Source: Neoconidiobolus thromboides FSU 785
Lineage: Eukaryota; Entomophthoromycota; Entomophthoromycetes; Entomophthorales; Neoconidiobolaceae
DNA length: 64,000 nucleotides
Direction of reading: 5' to 3'
Assembly: GCA_025603075.1 (NCBI GenBank)
Contig: MU626355.1
Coordinates: forward strand, 16,788-80,787
The number at the start of each line of letters is the position of its first letter. Position 1 is the first letter of the stretch. This document shows positions 1 to 10,637 of this stretch, in pieces. A program made the translations under genes and the position numbers. A model generated the notes under the pieces. The model made no database searches and had not been told where the DNA came from. It saw only the letters and a program-made list of their open reading frames with translations.

Positions 1-1403
1 ATCGGCAGTAGCTTTTTGGAAGAACTCATCGAATAGAAGAGATTCAAGATTTGGGTTCTTTTCAAAAGCATTTTTGATATCGCCAAGGAAAGCAGAACGG
101 ATGATACATCCTCCACGCCACATTAAAGCAATGGCACCATAGTTTAAGTGCCATCCATATTCTTTGGCAGCTTCACGCATCAACATGAAGCCTTGAGCAT
201 AAGAAATGATCTTTGAAGCATAAAGAGCTTTTCCTACCTTCTTGATAAATTCTTTTTTATCGGTTGTGCTAATCTTTGGAGATTCAGCACCAGCAAGGAG
301 CTTGCTAGCACGAATACGTTCATCTTTAAGGGAAGACAAGCAGCGAGCAAATACAGCTTCGCCAATTAATGTGACTGGGGTACCAAAGTCTAAAGCGGAA
401 ATGGCAGTCCATTTACCAGTTCCTTTTTGACCAGCAGTATCACGAATCTTTTCAACTAATGGAGTACCGTCTTGGTCTTTATATGCAAGAATATCAGTAG
501 TGATTTCAATAAGGAAGGAGTCAAGTTCTCCTTTATTCCATTCAGCAAAGACTTGAGATAATTCGTCATGGTTAAGACCAAGTCCATGATGAAGGATAGA
601 ATATGCTTCACAGATCATTTGCATATCACCATATTCAATGCCATTATGTACCATTTTAACATAATGACCAGATCCAGTTTCACCTACCCAATCACAGCAT
701 GCTTCACCATCTGATTTGGCGGAAATACCTTGGAAAATAGGTTTAAGGTGTTCCCTAAATCAAAGTTAGTAAAGATAACAAATTAAAGTTAATAGGTATT
801 ACCAAGCAGCTGGGGAACCACCAGGCATGATAGAAGGACCATAGCGAGCACCTTCTTCACCACCAGATACACCAGCACCAACAAAAAGGATACCCTTTTC
901 TTCAAGGTATTTGGTACGACGATTGGAGTCAGGGAAATGAGAGTTACCACCATCAATAATGATGTCACCTTTCTCAAGGTGAGGGAGAAGTTGTTCAATA
1001 AAATCATCAACAGCAGAACCTGCCTTAACAAGCATCATAACTTTTCTTGGGCGCTTAAGTTTTTGGCAAAGCTCTTCAATGCTATGAGCACCAACAATTT
1101 GAGTACCTTAATATATAAGCTAAGGTTAAATCAAGTACTGAAATTCAACTTACCTTTAGCTTCATTTTCTAAGAAATGATCTACTTTAGAAGTAGTACGG
1201 TTGTAAGCGCACACTACAAAACCATGATCGTTCATGTTAAGGATCAAATTTTGACCCTAAAATCAATAAGTATTAAAGCTATTAAACAATATTATCACAT
1301 ACCATAACAGCTAATCCAATGAGACCAATATCAGCACTATAATAAAATAGGTTAATTAAATATTATGATACAGTTTATTGTATGCTTACACAGCTTGAGA
1401 CAT
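1..1403 (-). CDS. gnd1: 6-phosphogluconate dehydrogenase, decarboxylating (3' end beyond window)
   Basis: Oxidises 6-phosphogluconate to ribulose 5-phosphate with NADPH production in the cytosolic pentose phosphate pathway. Five exons can be read on the minus strand: 1390-1403, 1303-1336, 1154-1256, 803-1106 and 1-754, with GTAAG/GTATG donors and TAG/AAG acceptors. The joined protein begins [20 protein letters not shown], which is the family's Rossmann NADP-binding motif, and continues with the NADP-phosphate-binding NRT region, the [21 protein letters not shown] catalytic stretch and the Lys-containing [15 protein letters not shown] substrate site. The first exon codes for under five residues, so the start is easily missed; it was chosen because it restores the family N-terminus. 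The C-terminal tail runs off the left edge. Assignment is secure from motif conservation. Confidence 0.96.
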
Positions 1404-2187
1404 ATTTACTATTATATTTAAATTTACAAAAAAAACTAAAGATAAAATACATTTCTAATCGTTTATATATACTATTGTGATTACGAAACAATTTACACTG
1501 TATTCAGGATATAACCAATCATAAGACAACGAATTAAAATGCGTATTTATCCATTATAAATCTAAAGGATAATTTAATAATTGTCTTTTTCTATGAAATC
1601 ATAAAAGACGTGGTTCGTGGAATGGACTATAGAGAGAGCATAGCTAATAGCAAAAAAAACACTCGCATTATGGTGTAATATTTACATCAAGTGCTTTTAT
1701 ATACCATAGCAGTTTGATAGAAAATCTTTTTTGATAGTTGATTTGAGGTTTTAGTAAGCTGATGTTATCTGAACCAAACAGCCGAATAAAGTAGATTAGG
1801 CTAAACCCAATAAATTGATAGAATCCTACAAATTTCGTTATCATAATTTGTTTATTTTAAATCGTTGTTACTTAAGACTAAATTGAAAGTTGACCTAGAT
1901 TTATAAGCTTAAACTATGTTCCATTTAAATTTGTAATTTTACTCACTATGATTGGCTTTCTTAATTTCGAGAAACATGATTTATAATATTTTTTTTGATT
2001 GTTCATTATTTGGGGTAATAAAATAAAGTTAACATTCTTTTTGGCTACAACCTCTCATTAAACGCTTTGGTATAGACCAAAGTTGATATTAAAATAGCTT
2101 ATATAGCAAAGATAAATATATGATATAATTAATATAGAGAATTGTTATTTCAAATATTAGATAACTGATATTTTGTTAAATAGTACT

Positions 2188-2295
2188 ATATGGGAGTGTT
2201 TTTTTTTGACTTCATTATTTTTTCCATTTTTTAAGCGCTATTTAAGTGGAAAATTTGTTAGTAAAATTCTTAAATATAAAAATACATCCCCATAT
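2188..2295 (+). mobile_element. MITE-like palindromic element, copy 1
   Basis: Starts TATGGGAGTG and ends ATACATCCCCATA, giving inverted ends with TA flanks. The centre carries the family core TTTTTTAAGCGCTATTTAAG between TTTTCCA and TGGAAAA arms. The plus orientation is defined here as the strand that reads GACTTCATTA early in the element. Confidence 0.75.
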
Positions 2296-2371
2296 GGTCA
2301 ATTTTTATTATTATGCGCAAAAAGTTTTCTTAAAAATCCTCTTTCAAAACAATTCCAGCTTTAAAAAATAA

Positions 2372-2478
2372 TACATGGTGATGTTTTTTTGGCTTCATTA
2401 CTTTTTCCATCTTTTAAGCGTTATTTGAGTGGAAAATTATTAGTAAAACCCTTAAATACAAAAATACATTCCCATATA
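2372..2478 (+). mobile_element. MITE-like palindromic element, copy 2
   Basis: Same family and orientation as the copy at 2188, with a degraded left end (ATGGTGATG). The core TTTTAAGCGTTATTTGAG and the TGGAAAA arm are kept; the right end is ACATTCCCATA. Confidence 0.7.
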
Positions 2479-2754
2479 CTTTGTTTTGCTTTTAATCAAA
2501 TATATTACCCAAGTAATATATTTGTATGATGCTTTAACTTAAATCCGATCTTACTAATGAAGCAATAGCTAATAGGCTTCCCTCTATTAACAAAACGTTT
2601 ATTTTTTATTAATAATAGTTTGTAGAAAATTTGTTTAGTTTTTTATTATCTGTAATACATAATTCTAATTAGTAAACTATCTTAGCTTTAAGCTATATTT
2701 GAAATCCAGTTTTATAAAAAAGACGCTATACTATACCAAAAATCCTTAAGTAAT

Positions 2755-2860
2755 TATATTTACTAGTTTTTTTTAGCTTCACTTTTTCTATCTTTTAAAG
2801 CGCTATTTAAGTGGAAAAATTATTAGTAAAATTCTTGAACATAAAAACACATATCCATAT
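2755..2860 (+). mobile_element. MITE-like palindromic element, copy 3
   Basis: The core with AAAGCGCTATTTAAGTGG is clear and the right end reads ACATATCCATA. The left end is eroded, so the boundary is approximate. Confidence 0.6.
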
Positions 2861-3530
2861 TTTGTATTTATACAACCTTAGAGATATTTTAGTATTGAAA
2901 GACATTTGGATATACAAAAATTTTAAAACTGTATAAAAATAATCTAGCAGTTAGGCTTTAACTTTAAAGCTGGATTAATCAAAGTACTCATTGAATAGTT
3001 ATATTAAGTTATGAGGTGTTTGTTAGTAAATATGGTATTAACTTTCAAACAATGACAAGGTTTAATCGTTAGTGTGTATGGCTTAAAATTCGTTTGTTTA
3101 AGCTACTTGGTTTTATAAAATCCCAGAAGACATCATACTGATGATGTTTATTTCATTAGCATTTAATATAATTTTTAGATGTTATAAAAAAAAGTATCTT
3201 AGCACTATTTAATTAAATATCAAATATTAAGACTAAGTTTAGTATTGATTTTCAAAGTAAATGAAGATGGCTGAATTTCAGGGATAAGAAGAAACAAATT
3301 AAATTTATACTATTTAATGGTGTAGTTTTGATTAGTTGTAAATTTAATCTACACGCCATTTAATAATCAAATGTATACAATTTCATAAGTAATGTTCAAA
3401 TCCTTTCAAATAATTGGTGGCCGTAGGTCATAGCATTATAATGTTTCGTCATAGTTAAGACTATTTATCAGAAAGTGTATATAAATATAAACTTGAAATA
3501 CAAGATCATTTTTTAATAAAATAATTCAAA

Positions 3531-4326
3531 ATGGAGTTATCAAAATGGGAAAATGATATAGGAAGTATGTAAAACTATTTGCTATTATGATTTATATTAA
3601 TATTTTGTTTTAGATGTTATTGATAAACTTTACTCAAAAGACAAAAGCCAATCCGATTCGGTTATTGATACTTTATTTACTCATGATATAAAATATGAAC
3701 AGGTGCTCTTTACCGTTCAAGGTAAAGAAAGTGTCAAAAAGGTATTCCATCTTTTGAAAGATTTAAATGCTGGCTCAAATATTGTGCAATCCTTTAATTT
3801 TGATAGTGGTAACTATCAATGTATTGTATCTTTTCATCAAGAAATACGTTTGCCTTACCTTCCATTACCAAGTATTAACTTCCCAGTATACACATTGTAT
3901 CAATTTACTGAAGTTAATGAGAGTAAATACATGTTGAATCGTATTCAAGATGTTGTAGATCCTCAAAGTATACTTTCATCGTTGCCTATCCTTGGTGGTC
4001 TTTATAACTCGTTGTTTCGACCACTTACTGGAGCAGCAGTAGTGTCTTTGAGTACGTTCATGGAAAACCCACATGTATTGAAGGCAGCTAACAATGCCGA
4101 AAAGATAGTTACTAATGGTGGCGATATGCTTAAAGAGCAAAGAAATCAAATCTTTGCCACTACTGGACGCTATATACAAGCTACTGAAAAGATAGCTAAC
4201 GAAGCTATCAATTTGGCTCAAGAAACCGCTAATGGTGCTTCTCAACGTATTAATAATGCTGTTAACGGCCTTGTATCTCCTACTTCCGGGGCGCCTAATG
4301 GTAACCAAGGGAATGGGTCCGTTTAA
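3531..4326 (+). CDS. Putative NTF2-like (SigF-like) protein with amphipathic C-terminal region
   Basis: Two exons, 3531-3564 and 3614-4326, split by a 49-base intron (GTATGT...TTTTAG). The start at 3531 was chosen because the splice keeps frame and joins the short first exon to a continuous protein of about 248 residues. Residues 1-125 show the order typical of fungal SigF/NTF2-like proteins: a helical start, an LFTHDIKYEQVLFTVQG segment, a VFHLLKDLN helix, then alternating strands ending in LPYLPLPSINFPVYTLYQF. After a hydrophobic stretch (about 155-180) comes an Ala/Asn-rich amphipathic helix region with evenly spaced hydrophobics, which could bind a membrane or lipid droplet. The family call is from overall pattern only; a perilipin-like role is an alternative. 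It converges with the pseudokinase gene. Confidence 0.6.
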
Positions 4327-4621
4327 TTGTACTTTGAAACTTATTGTACCTCTACTCCATTAAACTCTGTTTATATTTTTGCAATTAAATTAAACTTATA
4401 CAAGCAATTACTACTATAGTTAGATTTTAGTTATATATTTTATAAACTAGTTAGTTTTACTAAGTTAAATATAAAAAAACCAGTAAGATAGTTTTATTAC
4501 TTTTATTAAAAAGTAGACACTTAAATTAGTAGTAAAATAAATGTAATTAATTATTTAAAAATTAGGTATATAACTGAAACTTAAAATAGATTAAACATTT
4601 AGAATAAAGCTTAATAAATCA

Positions 4622-7033
4622 TCAGTTAGAAGTATCTTCAATAACAATATCAGGTGCTTCGGAACTTCTCTCCTCAATTTTATAAAGATGTCTTGAATTT
4701 AATTGCATTTCTTGCTCAAGCATATTCTTTGCTGGTCCATATCCAAGTGACGCTGCCAATTGTAAATTATAGAGCGCAAGTTCTGGATCAATATTAGTAC
4801 CATGTCCATTTTTATAACATTGAGACAAGTGATAACATCCTGGACTTGAAAGATGTCTTGCGGCAGCATGAAAATGAGAAAAGGCTTTAGCAAAATCTGG
4901 GCCAGAATCAAGGTAATGTAAACCAAGATAATCATAAGCATCGCCACATCCTCCTTTGGCAGCTCGTTGTAAATAAGATAATGCCAAATGTAAATTAGGT
5001 GCAAGGAACCCAGGCTTCCCAGTGTAGTGATATAAACCAATATAATAAATGGCTTCAGCCTTTCCTTCAACCTCAGAAAGGTAAAGAAAGTAAGCATAAG
5101 CCTTTTCATATTGCTGGGTGTTATGAAAGTAGATAGCATCACTTAGTGAAATTCCAGACCCAGGAGATAGCACTTCATCTTGGGTCAAGTTTGATAGTAA
5201 AGAAGTGTTAAGAGTCAGATTGGTATCTTTTGAAGTCTGAGTTGAAGATACGCTTTCATTATAAGCAATGTTGGGGAATTCTAGGACGTCTTGATTTAAC
5301 GCTGGTGAAGCGTTAGGGCTAAGTGATTCAATACGTTTTGGGGTAGAAATATGCATACTTTTAAACCCATCGATTAATGAGGATAGCGAAGTAGCAGAAT
5401 CAAAATTCATATATGGCTTAGGAGATAATGAATACCCTGAATAATAGTCATATGAATAATCGAGACTTGGTTCATTTAAGAGTAAAGGGTCGATAGTACT
5501 CTTTGATTTGGTAGGGTTGAGAGAGTTTGGAGAGTTTAAAAGTGTAGTGCCATTTGTAAAAATACTACGCATTTCTTTTTCCATTTCATAAGAAGTAGGC
5601 CTTATTTCTGGGTTCATATCAATGCATCTCTCAATAAAGGAGAGCGTTGGACCAGATAAATTTTTAACCCAGATTGGCTTTGTTCCTTCTAATATACTCT
5701 TTTTTAAAGAAAGAGAATCAGATGGTTCTGGTATATCATAAGGAAATGATGTGGTCCATATACTGCCTAATATCATACCTAAGCTATAGACATCGCCTTT
5801 TTTAGTAAATAGACCAGAAGTTGGGTCCTCTTTTTCTAAAATTTCGGGTGGTGTATAAGGATAGTAAGCTTCTCTTCCCTCCCCAAGTAGACGTAATTGA
5901 ATTGTTTCAAATCCACCAAATTGAAGAGTAAGGTTTGACGTAACGAGTAAGTTACGAGGGTTTAGTCCTCCATGTATAATTCCAATAGAATGAAGATTTG
6001 CTACTGCTTCAATAATGTTATGAGTAAATCTAAGTCTAGTGAGAAGGTCTATTTCTGTTCCCTCATTCGCATGCTTACTTACTAATTGCTGTAAACTCCC
6101 AGCTTCAAAATAATCAGATACAATACCAATAGATGAACCTTCTACCCATAAACCATGAACCCAAGCAACATAATTATTAGCTCTTTGTTGAATCCATTTT
6201 AAAACTTCTTGCTGAATACCTTTTAAAAACTGAGGGTCAATATCTTGATACACTTTTTCAGCAACAATATTATGATTATACCTTGCTTTATATAACTTAA
6301 AATTGATACCCATGCGTGGTTGACTATCTAAAGTTCTTCGAATATTCCGACGGACTATTCGGTAATTTTTGATTTCAATTTCATTATTTATGTCATCCTT
6401 GAAAAGGCCTTCAATTTTTATTTCTTGCTCTGAAAATAGATTATCGTTCAAAAGTTTAAGTGTCCCATTTATAGTGCCCATGGTATTATTTGAAAGTACA
6501 GTACCGATAACAATTTTTGAACTAAGTTCACTTTTATATAGGCCTGCTTTTAAAGATTTTAAAAAACTTACTGCTCTACCAATCTCAATAGCATGGACCC
6601 TTGTGGCTTCTCTATATTTATCTTGGTTCCTCAATCTACTAAATAATCCCTTATCTTTCAAGAGATAAATAAACTCCAGTGTTTTATTTAATGCCTCAAT
6701 ATATTCCATGAAAGCAATAAAGTATTGCTTTGACTCCAAAAATGGTTTGTTATCTGAATATGTAGCTATTTGCTCCTCAACATAAATATCACACTCTTCA
6801 ATCTGTACCAATAACTCTTTACATATCTTTTTTTTAAACGTAAATAAGTCAATTGTCTGTTTTACTGATGATTGTAATCGAAGTGCATCATTTAAAATAG
6901 TATATGTATCGCCTTTACTAAAGCGTTGGGTTGATGAACGTGATCTGAAAATATGTGAAGGGATGCTAGTTTCAGTATCATAACTTTCAGAATTAGAACG
7001 GCTTCTATTATTTTTTTTATCAGGTGATAACAT
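4622..7033 (-). CDS. Helical-bundle / pseudokinase / Sel1-repeat signalling protein
   Basis: Single-exon protein of 803 residues. Residues 1-40 are Ser/Arg-rich and likely disordered. Residues about 41-180 are all-helical, of the size and character of MLKL-type four-helix (HeLo-like) domains. Residues about 235-495 form a kinase fold: the beta3 Lys is kept (VAEK, K260), a helix-C Glu is likely (E276), and PPE (395-397) and GDVYS (413-417) are present. The catalytic loop, however, is HGGLNPRN (354-361) instead of HRDLKPxN, and DFG is replaced by FGG (372-374). Both the catalytic base and the metal-binding Asp are therefore missing, so it should be a pseudokinase. A Ser/Thr/Asn-rich linker (about 495-630) leads to three to four Sel1-like repeats (about 632-770). 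Kinase-Sel1 fusions are common in early-diverging fungi. The MLKL-like reading of the N-terminus is inference. Confidence 0.85.
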   Translation of the reverse strand: MLSPDKKNNRSRSNSESYDTETSIPSHIFRSRSSTQRFSKGDTYTILNDALRLQSSVKQTIDLFTFKKKICKELLVQIEECDIYVEEQIATYSDNKPFLESKQYFIAFMEYIEALNKTLEFIYLLKDKGLFSRLRNQDKYREATRVHAIEIGRAVSFLKSLKAGLYKSELSSKIVIGTVLSNNTMGTINGTLKLLNDNLFSEQEIKIEGLFKDDINNEIEIKNYRIVRRNIRRTLDSQPRMGINFKLYKARYNHNIVAEKVYQDIDPQFLKGIQQEVLKWIQQRANNYVAWVHGLWVEGSSIGIVSDYFEAGSLQQLVSKHANEGTEIDLLTRLRFTHNIIEAVANLHSIGIIHGGLNPRNLLVTSNLTLQFGGFETIQLRLLGEGREAYYPYTPPEILEKEDPTSGLFTKKGDVYSLGMILGSIWTTSFPYDIPEPSDSLSLKKSILEGTKPIWVKNLSGPTLSFIERCIDMNPEIRPTSYEMEKEMRSIFTNGTTLLNSPNSLNPTKSKSTIDPLLLNEPSLDYSYDYYSGYSLSPKPYMNFDSATSLSSLIDGFKSMHISTPKRIESLSPNASPALNQDVLEFPNIAYNESVSSTQTSKDTNLTLNTSLLSNLTQDEVLSPGSGISLSDAIYFHNTQQYEKAYAYFLYLSEVEGKAEAIYYIGLYHYTGKPGFLAPNLHLALSYLQRAAKGGCGDAYDYLGLHYLDSGPDFAKAFSHFHAAARHLSSPGCYHLSQCYKNGHGTNIDPELALYNLQLAASLGYGPAKNMLEQEMQLNSRHLYKIEERSSEAPDIVIEDTSN

Positions 7034-7628
7034 TAATTATTAATACAATTCTAAATAAAATGTCAGTTAATAATACTGTATATTAAATAACTCTATAGCA
7101 GAAGCAAAAACATAATAAAGATCTATGTTTACCTAGAATTCAAACTTTAAAACAATAGTAAGGGAACAGCAAATTTGTTTAAATAAAACCTATGCTTAAA
7201 CTCGCATATGTAAGATGAATAAATAATACTTTTATTAAATTCTATTAAAATTTGAACTTATCATCACTTTCTTTAATTAAAATTCAACCAATTAAAATAA
7301 CTTGAACAATATACAAGTTATGATAATATCTAATTATTACCATTTAAAATGAGCAAATAATCACAGTACTTTTATTATAAATAATATAATTATAGTATAA
7401 CGATATCGCTATCAATATTATATATACCAAATTTAGTAATATAAGATCTTACAGATATCAAGATAGGATAGTTATTTTAAGTATGATAAAATAATCAAAG
7501 ATAAAACTAAAAGAAACAAAAGATACTTTATAATAACACCCATTTATTATAGTATGACATAGTATCAGTTTTAAAAGATAAACAAGTATCAAATAACTTA
7601 ATCATTTAAATTATGGATTCTATTTCAT
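7034..7628. other. Intergenic, very AT-rich
   Basis: About 600 bases between the 5' end of the pseudokinase gene and the 3' end of the Cbp4-like gene. I see no open frame, repeat or RNA gene in it. Confidence 0.5.
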
Positions 7629-7964
7629 TCAAGGTTTACGAGAATTTGCTTGATTAATTCTATCCCCAGCCTCCAAAATATGTTTAGGTATTTGGACGTC
7701 CCAAGCAGGGCGGTCGCTTTGAGCATTTGATTTTATAAAATCAGCAATCAAGTCCCAATCTTTTTTAACTGCTGCTCGCTTTTTATCTACCTCTTTTTTC
7801 TCAGCTTCGGACATTTTCTATATTAAATTAGTTTGTTATTCAGTAGGTTGTTTAGTTATGCTTACATCATATAGTTGGTTGGGACTTGGCACAGTCAGTT
7901 TCATCAACGCATAACCTACTCCAGTAATTCCTAATAGTGCTGCTATTCCTTTTCTCCACGACAT
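7629..7964 (-). CDS. cbp4: Cbp4-like cytochrome bc1 complex assembly factor
   Basis: Two exons, 7866-7964 and 7629-7817, joined across a 48-base intron (GTAAGC...ATATAG) in phase 0 to give 95 residues. The protein has a short N-terminal membrane segment (about residues 7-21, AALLGITGVGYALMK) followed by LTVPSPNQLYDKMS and a charged helix rich in Lys/Glu. This order of one transmembrane span, the xLMKxTxPTxEQLY motif and a charged soluble tail is the signature of Cbp4, an inner-mitochondrial-membrane chaperone of cytochrome b during complex III assembly. The upstream exon matters: without it the open frame starts inside the charged tail and the family is not recognisable. The protein is short compared with ascomycete Cbp4 (over 100 residues). 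Confidence 0.8.
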
Positions 7965-8088
7965 TTTTGTTTAAAAAGCTAAAATTTAAAATTGAAGATC
8001 TCATCAAATCTGATCAAATCTCAGAGTTTTGCAAAAAAAGTAAAAATGAACAAAATCTTGGTTTTTTTCATGCTACCTTTTAATAAAG

Positions 8089-8910
8089 ATGAAAGTATAT
8101 TTAAGTATAACCATTGGAAACCTTAGCAAATATGAAGAGGAATGTAAAGCTTACGAGTTAGGAAAGGGATTTATATCAAAGAATGCATCATGGGTGGCAG
8201 AGGATTTGAATGAAGGGGAGTTCCTTAATAATGAGAAATTAAATCTATTAGTAGAGATGGTAGATAATCAACCAGAATACAAAGACAAGGTAATTTTAAA
8301 TTCTACTATTCTATATGTTAATCTAATTTTTAAAATAGCTCATTCAATTTAACCCTCCACAAAAATTAAAAGGCGGCAGACTAGTTTTCGAGTTGGATGA
8401 AAAAAACTGTCCAAAAACAAGTTCCAACTTTTACCATTTATGTAAAGGTGATAAAGGCCTCAGTAAACCAAGTAAAAAGCCCCTTCATTATCTAAATACT
8501 ACCTTATTTCGTGTGGTAAGTGGTTACATTGCTCAAGGCGGAGACATTACAAGAGGTAGTTAATTTAACTAATATCAACAAAGTTTACTAACTAAGTTTA
8601 AGGGGATGGTAGTGGAGGGGACTCAATTTACAATGGTAAGTTTAACGATGAAAAAGGAGGTTTAAACAAAAAGTTTGAAGAAGCAGGCTCACTAGCAATG
8701 GCAAATTCTGGAAAAAATTCAAATACTTCACAGTTTTTCATTACGCTTCCAACTAGTGAAAAAGATGCTTATAGTAAATTAAATGGTAAATACGTCCTAT
8801 TTGGTAGACTTACTGAAGGTTTAGAGGTACTAGATTTTATTAATCAAATCCCTTGCAACAATGAAGTACCTGAGTCTGCTATCACTATTACAGATTGTGG
8901 CACTTTATAA
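8089..8910 (+). CDS. Cyclophilin-type peptidyl-prolyl cis-trans isomerase with interrupted first strand
   Basis: Three exons: 8089-8289, 8339-8555 and 8603-8910, with introns of 49 and 47 bases; 241 residues. The cyclophilin core is clear: FRVVSGYIAQGGDIT (the catalytic Arg and Gln are kept), MANSGKNSNTSQFFIT, and LNGKYVLFGRL near the end. Two sites linked to cyclosporin binding differ from human CypA: Trp121 is replaced (KLNGK instead of WLDGK) and His126 is Tyr. Oddly, the usual start VYFDITIGG is present as MKVYLSITIGN but is followed by about 65 charged, helical residues before GGRLVFELDEKNCPKTSSNF resumes the fold. So the first two strands are separated by an insertion. No signal peptide or nuclear signal is evident, so it is probably cytosolic. 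Confidence 0.88.
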
Positions 8911-9050
8911 ATTATTTAGTATTATAACAATTAATAAAAGTTATATTAAATATTCATTTGTATTAAAAACTCTGATTTTAAAAATAGTCTTAAATATGTC
9001 GCTTTTTATTATCTTTTATAAAATAGGGAATAAAGTAAATATCAGACTAT

Positions 9051-9560
9051 TTAAAGTTGATAATATGAGAAAAGCATAGCGGAGGCAAGAATAGCACCCA
9101 CAAAGTTAGATTGAGAAGTTGAGTATAAAGCACCAGAGTTAGTTCCATTAGTTGCATTCTTAGCATTAGTAGAATTGGTGCTGTTTTTAGCTTGATCTGG
9201 GAGGTCTACTTTTCTGTAATATTTATTAATGCAGTTGGTACTACATGTTTTGTATTCCTCAATATTAGTTTGGTTACATGCAGCAACACAAGAAGTGGTA
9301 TCGCCGATTTGACTCTTACTTGGGTTTGGTACACCAGTACATAAAGCTTTACAAGCAAGATCCTCAACATTACAACTATTCTTTTGAGCGCATTTTTCAA
9401 GCTCAGTAGGTTCACTAGATCCAGTTTGACTAGGTGCACTGCTTCCAGAGGCAGTGGCTACGGTTGCAACTACTACGGAAGTAGTAGCATCCCCGTTTGA
9501 TTGAGCAATAGTAGCGAGGGCGGATATTGAGACGACTAAAAGTTTATTAAAGGAGACCAT
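9051..9560 (-). CDS. Secreted Cys-rich protein, probably GPI-anchored
   Basis: A 169-residue single-exon protein. Residues 1-20 form a signal peptide (MVSFNKLLVVSISALATIAQ). A Ser/Thr/Ala linker is followed by a compact domain with eight cysteines (about 57-115). An Asn-Ser-Thr-rich stretch with several N-glycosylation sequons (NST, NAT, NGT) comes next. The C-terminus is a hydrophobic segment (FVGAILASAMLFSYYQL) after a small-residue site, as expected for GPI attachment. Likely a cell-wall or surface protein; the precise family is not recognised. It resembles the gene at 15398 in architecture but not in cysteine spacing. Confidence 0.8.
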   Translation of the reverse strand: MVSFNKLLVVSISALATIAQSNGDATTSVVVATVATASGSSAPSQTGSSEPTELEKCAQKNSCNVEDLACKALCTGVPNPSKSQIGDTTSCVAACNQTNIEEYKTCSTNCINKYYRKVDLPDQAKNSTNSTNAKNATNGTNSGALYSTSQSNFVGAILASAMLFSYYQL

Positions 9561-10637
9561 ATTAAGAATAAAATTGAGTTCTAAGATTAAAGATAGATTA
9601 ATTAATAGTTCAAGCTATTTATAAGTTAAATTAAAAAAATATTGTTTTGTATTAAATACTAAAGGAAGATAAATATATGTTTGTTATTTTGGTACTATTT
9701 ATATATCTTGAGTTGGCTATTATGTCTCATCTTAGCTCCATAGAGTACTTAAAGTTTTACTTTGGAGTTGTTAATAAAATAGAAAACCCCGATTAAAAAA
9801 TGCAGTTGAAACTGTGGAGGAGATTAAGAGTGACTACCAAAAATAAATGACAATTAGCCAAATTTAGAAGTTAGAAAAATGAAACGTTAAGATTAAATAA
9901 GAAGCTTTATTTATGTTTATTTATATTTATGATATTTGCAGAAATAAGTAACTAAAAATTAAAGATTAACCTTAACTATCAAAATTTATAATCAAACTAA
10001 ACTTTATTATAATCAAATAAATAATTTATAATTATGATAGTTTAAACATTAGTAAATAACATAATAAATTAGAATACTAAAATAATATTTTAATGTTAAC
10101 AGGAAATATGTTTACTGTTAAATTGATCTTAAACCATATTTAGGTCCTTAATTTTAAAACATCATTAATTAATATTTTATACACCTTGTTAAATAAACAG
10201 AAAAATGGTACTTTTAGTGTTATGTTAGGTCACAAAAGTAAAGCAAATATTTCAAAATTATATTGTCATAATTATAAATTTATCATTTTAATGTATAAAG
10301 TTAACTTAGTTTAACTTAATCTTAATCTCAAGAAATATAACAAAATTAAATACCCAATTTGATTAAATAATAATCTATAAAATATGCCAAATAAAAATTA
10401 GATCTTTTAAGCTAATATTATTTCATTTGATACTTGTATGATAACTAAAACTTGAAATTAACTTTAGCTCAACGGTTTAATATTACAATAAGCCAACATT
10501 TACATCATATGTCTTTTTGAAGACATGTACCTGAGACATTACATTATATAATTATATAATATTTTATTTCAAAAATTATTATTAAATTAGGTTTAATAAA
10601 CTATATAATTTATAGCAAATATTTAGTGTCCTTAAAT
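9561..10637. other. Intergenic, very AT-rich
   Basis: Just over 1 kb between the Cys-rich gene (5' end at 9560) and the 3' end of the AP-3 beta gene. No open frame, MITE copy or RNA gene is visible. Confidence 0.5.

Larger units (their letters stand above)
1404..3530. other. Intergenic, AT-rich, with three MITE copies
   Basis: No gene is visible in this 2.1 kb stretch between two divergently oriented genes. It holds three copies of the dispersed palindromic element (2188-2295, 2372-2478, 2755-2860), all in the same orientation and within 700 bases. The rest is AT-rich sequence with no open frame I can support. Confidence 0.6.

Noticed and set aside
2173-2364. 63-codon open frame
   Set aside because: It spans a copy of the palindromic element; the same frame is not kept in other copies.
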